Shown here: positions 61,863 through 64,000 of the stretch, piece by piece
Position numbering within the stretch: position 1 is the stretch's first letter
Layout of the letters: each line of letters starts with the position of its first letter
Assembly (NCBI GenBank): GCA_028277345.1
Contig: JANQGM010000040.1
Coordinates: 1-64,000, forward strand
DNA: 64,000 nt
Source: Candidatus Bipolaricaulota bacterium
Lineage (GTDB): Bacteria; Bipolaricaulota; Bipolaricaulia; UBA7950; UBA9294
Direction: 5' to 3'
The notes under the pieces: generated by a model
Told to the model about the DNA's origin: nothing
The model's database searches: none
Seen by the model: only the letters and a program-made list of their open reading frames with translations
Position numbers and translations under genes: made by a program

Positions 61863-64000
61863 CTAGCCGGAGACCGCCTTCATTGCATTAAGGACCCGTT
61901 CCGGCGTGAATGGCGTCTCCGTCAATCGCACCCCCACGGCATCGTAGATGGCATTCGCGATCGTCGGAATCGGCCCGTTGATGCCGATCTCGCCGACGGA
62001 TTTGGCGCCCATGGGGCCCGTCGGCTCGTAGGATTCCACCAGAATGATGTCCATTGGAGGCACATCCAACATGCCGGGGATCTTGTAGTCAAAGAACGAA
62101 GGATTGCGAACGCGCCCCTTGGAACTCAGGATCATTTCCTCAGTCAGCGCATAGCCGATGCCATTGACGATCGCGCCCTCCATTTGCCCCTCAGCCATGT
62201 GGGGATTGATGGCGACGCCGCAATCCACGGCAGCCACGTAGTGGACGACCTTCACTTTCCCCGTCTCGGTGTTCACGGCCACCTCAGCGAAGTTCGCCAA
62301 GAACGGTGGTGGCGATTCGGTCGGAACGCACGATGCTGTGGCTCCGATCTGGAACTGATCCGTCTCGTACATGGCTCGCTGGCAAACCCGGGCCAAGCTC
62401 ACCTGATCCCCACTCGGATCGTGGACCGCATCATCGCGCAACTCAAGGCGCTCGGCCTCCGCCTTCAGCAGAGGCGCGGCCACGGCGCGAATCTGATCGC
62501 GTACCTGTTCCGCCGCCTTTTGGACGGCCATCCCTGAGACGTACGTTGTCGATGAAGCATAGGCGCCAACATCAAACGGCGTATAGTCCGTGTCCGATGA
62601 GGTCACGAGCATCTTCGTCAGTGGGACGCCGAGCACCTCGGCCGCGATTTGCGCCAGGATGGTGTCCGACCCGGTTCCTAGATCCGTGGCTCCGATCAAC
62701 AGGTTGAAGGAGCCGTCCTCGTTCATCTTGATCGTGGCTGCCGCCATGTCGATTTCCGGGATTCCGGAGCCTTGCATCATGATCGACATGCCGACACCAT
62801 GCACCCAAGGGCCGATTTTGAGGCGCTTCCCGCGCTTCTTTGCCCATCCGATCCGCTCGGCACCGATCTCGATACACCGCGGCAATTCGCAGCTCTTGAC
62901 TGTCTGAGAGACCCCCTCACGTCCTTCGCCGAGCTTCTCGAAGATCGGCGACGTTTCGCCCACACGAATGTGGTTGAGCGTACGCAAGTCGATGGGATCC
63001 ATGTTCAACCGGACCGCCAGCTCATCCATCGCCATCTCAAGCGGGTAATAGCCCTGTGTGGCGCCGTATCCTCGATAGGCGCCTCCGACGGGAAGGTTGG
63101 TATAGATGGCTTGCCCGTAGAAATGGGCATGGGGCGCCTTGTTGTACAGCGGCAACGTCTTGGACCCGGTATTAGCCAACACCGTAAGTCCGTGCGACCC
63201 ATAGGCGCCGGTGTTCGAAGTGGCTTCCATTTCAATGGCATTGAGCCGTCCGTCCGAGTTCGCGCCGAGTTTCACGCGAACCCGCATCGGATGGCGCGTT
63301 CGGGATGCCGCGAACTCCTCCTGCCGCGATAGCGAGATCAAGGCGGGCTGGCCCGTACGCAGCGTGATCAATCCGACAATGTCCTCAAGCAGGATCTCTT
63401 GTTTGGTCCCGAATCCGCCGCCAATCCGCGGCTTGATGACGCGGATCTGCTGCATGGGGATGTCCAGCGTTTGCGCGACGATGCGCCGAACGTGGAACGG
63501 AACTTGGGTGCTTGTGCGCAGGACAAGGCGATTGGCGCTATCCAGATAGCTGAGGACAACGTGCGTCTCGATCGGCGTGTGTTGAGCATATTGCGTCTCG
63601 CACGTCATCTCGACGATTTCATCGGACTCGGCAAATCCAGCCGCCACGTCGCCGACATCGATGTCGACATCCGCCACGATGTTCCGACCTGCATCGTAGA
63701 TTCCGGTGGAGTCCGCTTCATCGTGAATCACGGGAGCGCCGTCGACTCGCGCTTCGTCGATGGCCAGCACCGCCGGCAACTCCTCGTAGTCGACGCGAAT
63801 GACCTTCAAGGCCGCTTCGGCAATCGCTTCGGATTCCGCTGCAACCGCGGCCACGCGATCGCCGACGAACCGCACCTTGTTCTCAAACATTCGCGTATCG
63901 TAGGGCGAGGGTTCAGGATACCCTTGACCCGCTGTCGTATGCCGCGTGGCCGGCGTATTCAGGTGGGTCAGCACGCAAACCACCCCGGGCATGGCTTCGG
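61863..64000 (-). CDS. Xanthine-dehydrogenase-family molybdopterin-binding subunit (partial)
   Basis: Large subunit of a molybdenum hydroxylase (xanthine dehydrogenase/CO dehydrogenase/aldehyde oxidase family), about 712 residues seen; the frame is open to the window edge at 64000 and the usual 70 or so N-terminal residues are missing. Visible: the RFVGDRVAAVAAES region, KPRIGGGFGTKQEI (molybdopterin contact), GGAYRGYGATQGY, ATDLGTGSDTIL and the catalytic-Glu region GEIGINGPIPTIANAIYDAVG near the end. Electron-transfer subunits would lie outside. Substrate not predictable. Confidence 0.9.
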   Translation of the reverse strand, partial: EAMPGVVCVLTHLNTPATRHTTAGQGYPEPSPYDTRMFENKVRFVGDRVAAVAAESEAIAEAALKVIRVDYEELPAVLAIDEARVDGAPVIHDEADSTGIYDAGRNIVADVDIDVGDVAAGFAESDEIVEMTCETQYAQHTPIETHVVLSYLDSANRLVLRTSTQVPFHVRRIVAQTLDIPMQQIRVIKPRIGGGFGTKQEILLEDIVGLITLRTGQPALISLSRQEEFAASRTRHPMRVRVKLGANSDGRLNAIEMEATSNTGAYGSHGLTVLANTGSKTLPLYNKAPHAHFYGQAIYTNLPVGGAYRGYGATQGYYPLEMAMDELAVRLNMDPIDLRTLNHIRVGETSPIFEKLGEGREGVSQTVKSCELPRCIEIGAERIGWAKKRGKRLKIGPWVHGVGMSIMMQGSGIPEIDMAAATIKMNEDGSFNLLIGATDLGTGSDTILAQIAAEVLGVPLTKMLVTSSDTDYTPFDVGAYASSTTYVSGMAVQKAAEQVRDQIRAVAAPLLKAEAERLELRDDAVHDPSGDQVSLARVCQRAMYETDQFQIGATASCVPTESPPPFLANFAEVAVNTETGKVKVVHYVAAVDCGVAINPHMAEGQMEGAIVNGIGYALTEEMILSSKGRVRNPSFFDYKIPGMLDVPPMDIILVESYEPTGPMGAKSVGEIGINGPIPTIANAIYDAVGVRLTETPFTPERVLNAMKAVSG

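Noticed and set aside
1-64000. CRISPR array, insertion sequences, prophage or integrative element
   Set aside because: No regularly spaced direct repeats with unique spacers, no transposase or integrase-like protein, and no abrupt composition change were seen.

Overview
The window is 64 kb of gene-dense bacterial chromosome with moderately high G+C. About 72 protein genes, one leader-peptide candidate and one tRNA gene can be supported. Genes sit on both strands in tightly packed operons with many 4-base ATGA or GTGA overlaps and strong AGGAGG-type ribosome binding sites; GTG and TTG starts occur. I see no insertion sequence, prophage, integrase or CRISPR array. The gene mix (hypF-hypA-hypB for nickel-hydrogenase maturation, a cyclodeaminase-type folate enzyme, a lipoate cluster, tryptophanase, a molybdopterin hydroxylase, sigma factors of the SigB/SigF type, and secreted PKD/VWA/RTX proteins) suggests an uncultured deep-branching anaerobic bacterium, perhaps Bipolaricaulota (Acetothermia). 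That placement is inference; no rRNA or standard marker set is present.

Layout. 1-6.7 kb: sugar ABC transporter (two permeases and an MsmK-type ATPase) with galT, glucokinase and a phosphoglucose isomerase, so uptake and entry into glycolysis are in one operon. 6.9-10.4 kb: a secreted protein, two membrane proteins, two methyltransferases. 10.4-17.1 kb, minus strand: SPFH protein, ZIP metal transporter, then a run of secreted proteins (PKD/transglutaminase-like lipoprotein, chaperone-like protein, pilin-like protein, beta-repeat protein) with a sigma-like protein that lacks region 4. 17.3-20.7 kb: serine-pathway operon (class V aminotransferase, serA, DUF1015) ending in a clear terminator. 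20.9-22.1 kb: LemA and a DUF922 protease-like protein. 22.3-25.6 kb: hypB-hypA-hypF. 25.8-28.4 kb: divergent thiol-redox trio. 28.6-32 kb: full-length sigma factor, small protein, SDR enzyme, VWA protein. 32.1-36.1 kb: tRNA-Leu(GAG) followed by plsX-fabH-fabD-fabG-acpP with a mapped promoter and terminator. 36.2-38.9 kb: zinc-ribbon protein, FTCD-type protein, a short unidentified gene, and a two-gene RsmF-like methyltransferase. 39-41.4 kb: large VWA/RTX/Ig-like secreted protein. 41.4-44.4 kb: DUF501, lplA-like, lipA, lipB and a free-standing lipoyl domain. 44.5-46.4 kb: 46-bp tandem repeats in front of ychF and tsaC-like genes. 46.4-48.8 kb: tryptophanase and an EamA transporter behind a candidate leader peptide. 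49-61.8 kb: mixed single genes and short operons (AlkD-like, Eis-like, M24 peptidase, paired small membrane proteins, flavodoxin-like proteins, PspC/LiaF-like envelope-stress proteins, a GNAT/C_GCAxxG_C_C fusion, SpoU methyltransferase, thioredoxin-like protein). 61.9-64 kb: 3' part of a xanthine-dehydrogenase-type large subunit cut by the window edge.

The most striking new observation is upstream of tryptophanase: a 38-codon ORF with a perfect ribosome binding site, three Trp codons and tandem UGA stops. Its 3' end forms a long hairpin that buries the tryptophanase ribosome binding site. This looks like an independently built, TnaC-like control device acting at translation. No intergenic stretch exceeds 300 bases; the longest gaps (44429-44708 and 48670-48959) hold the repeats and the leader region.
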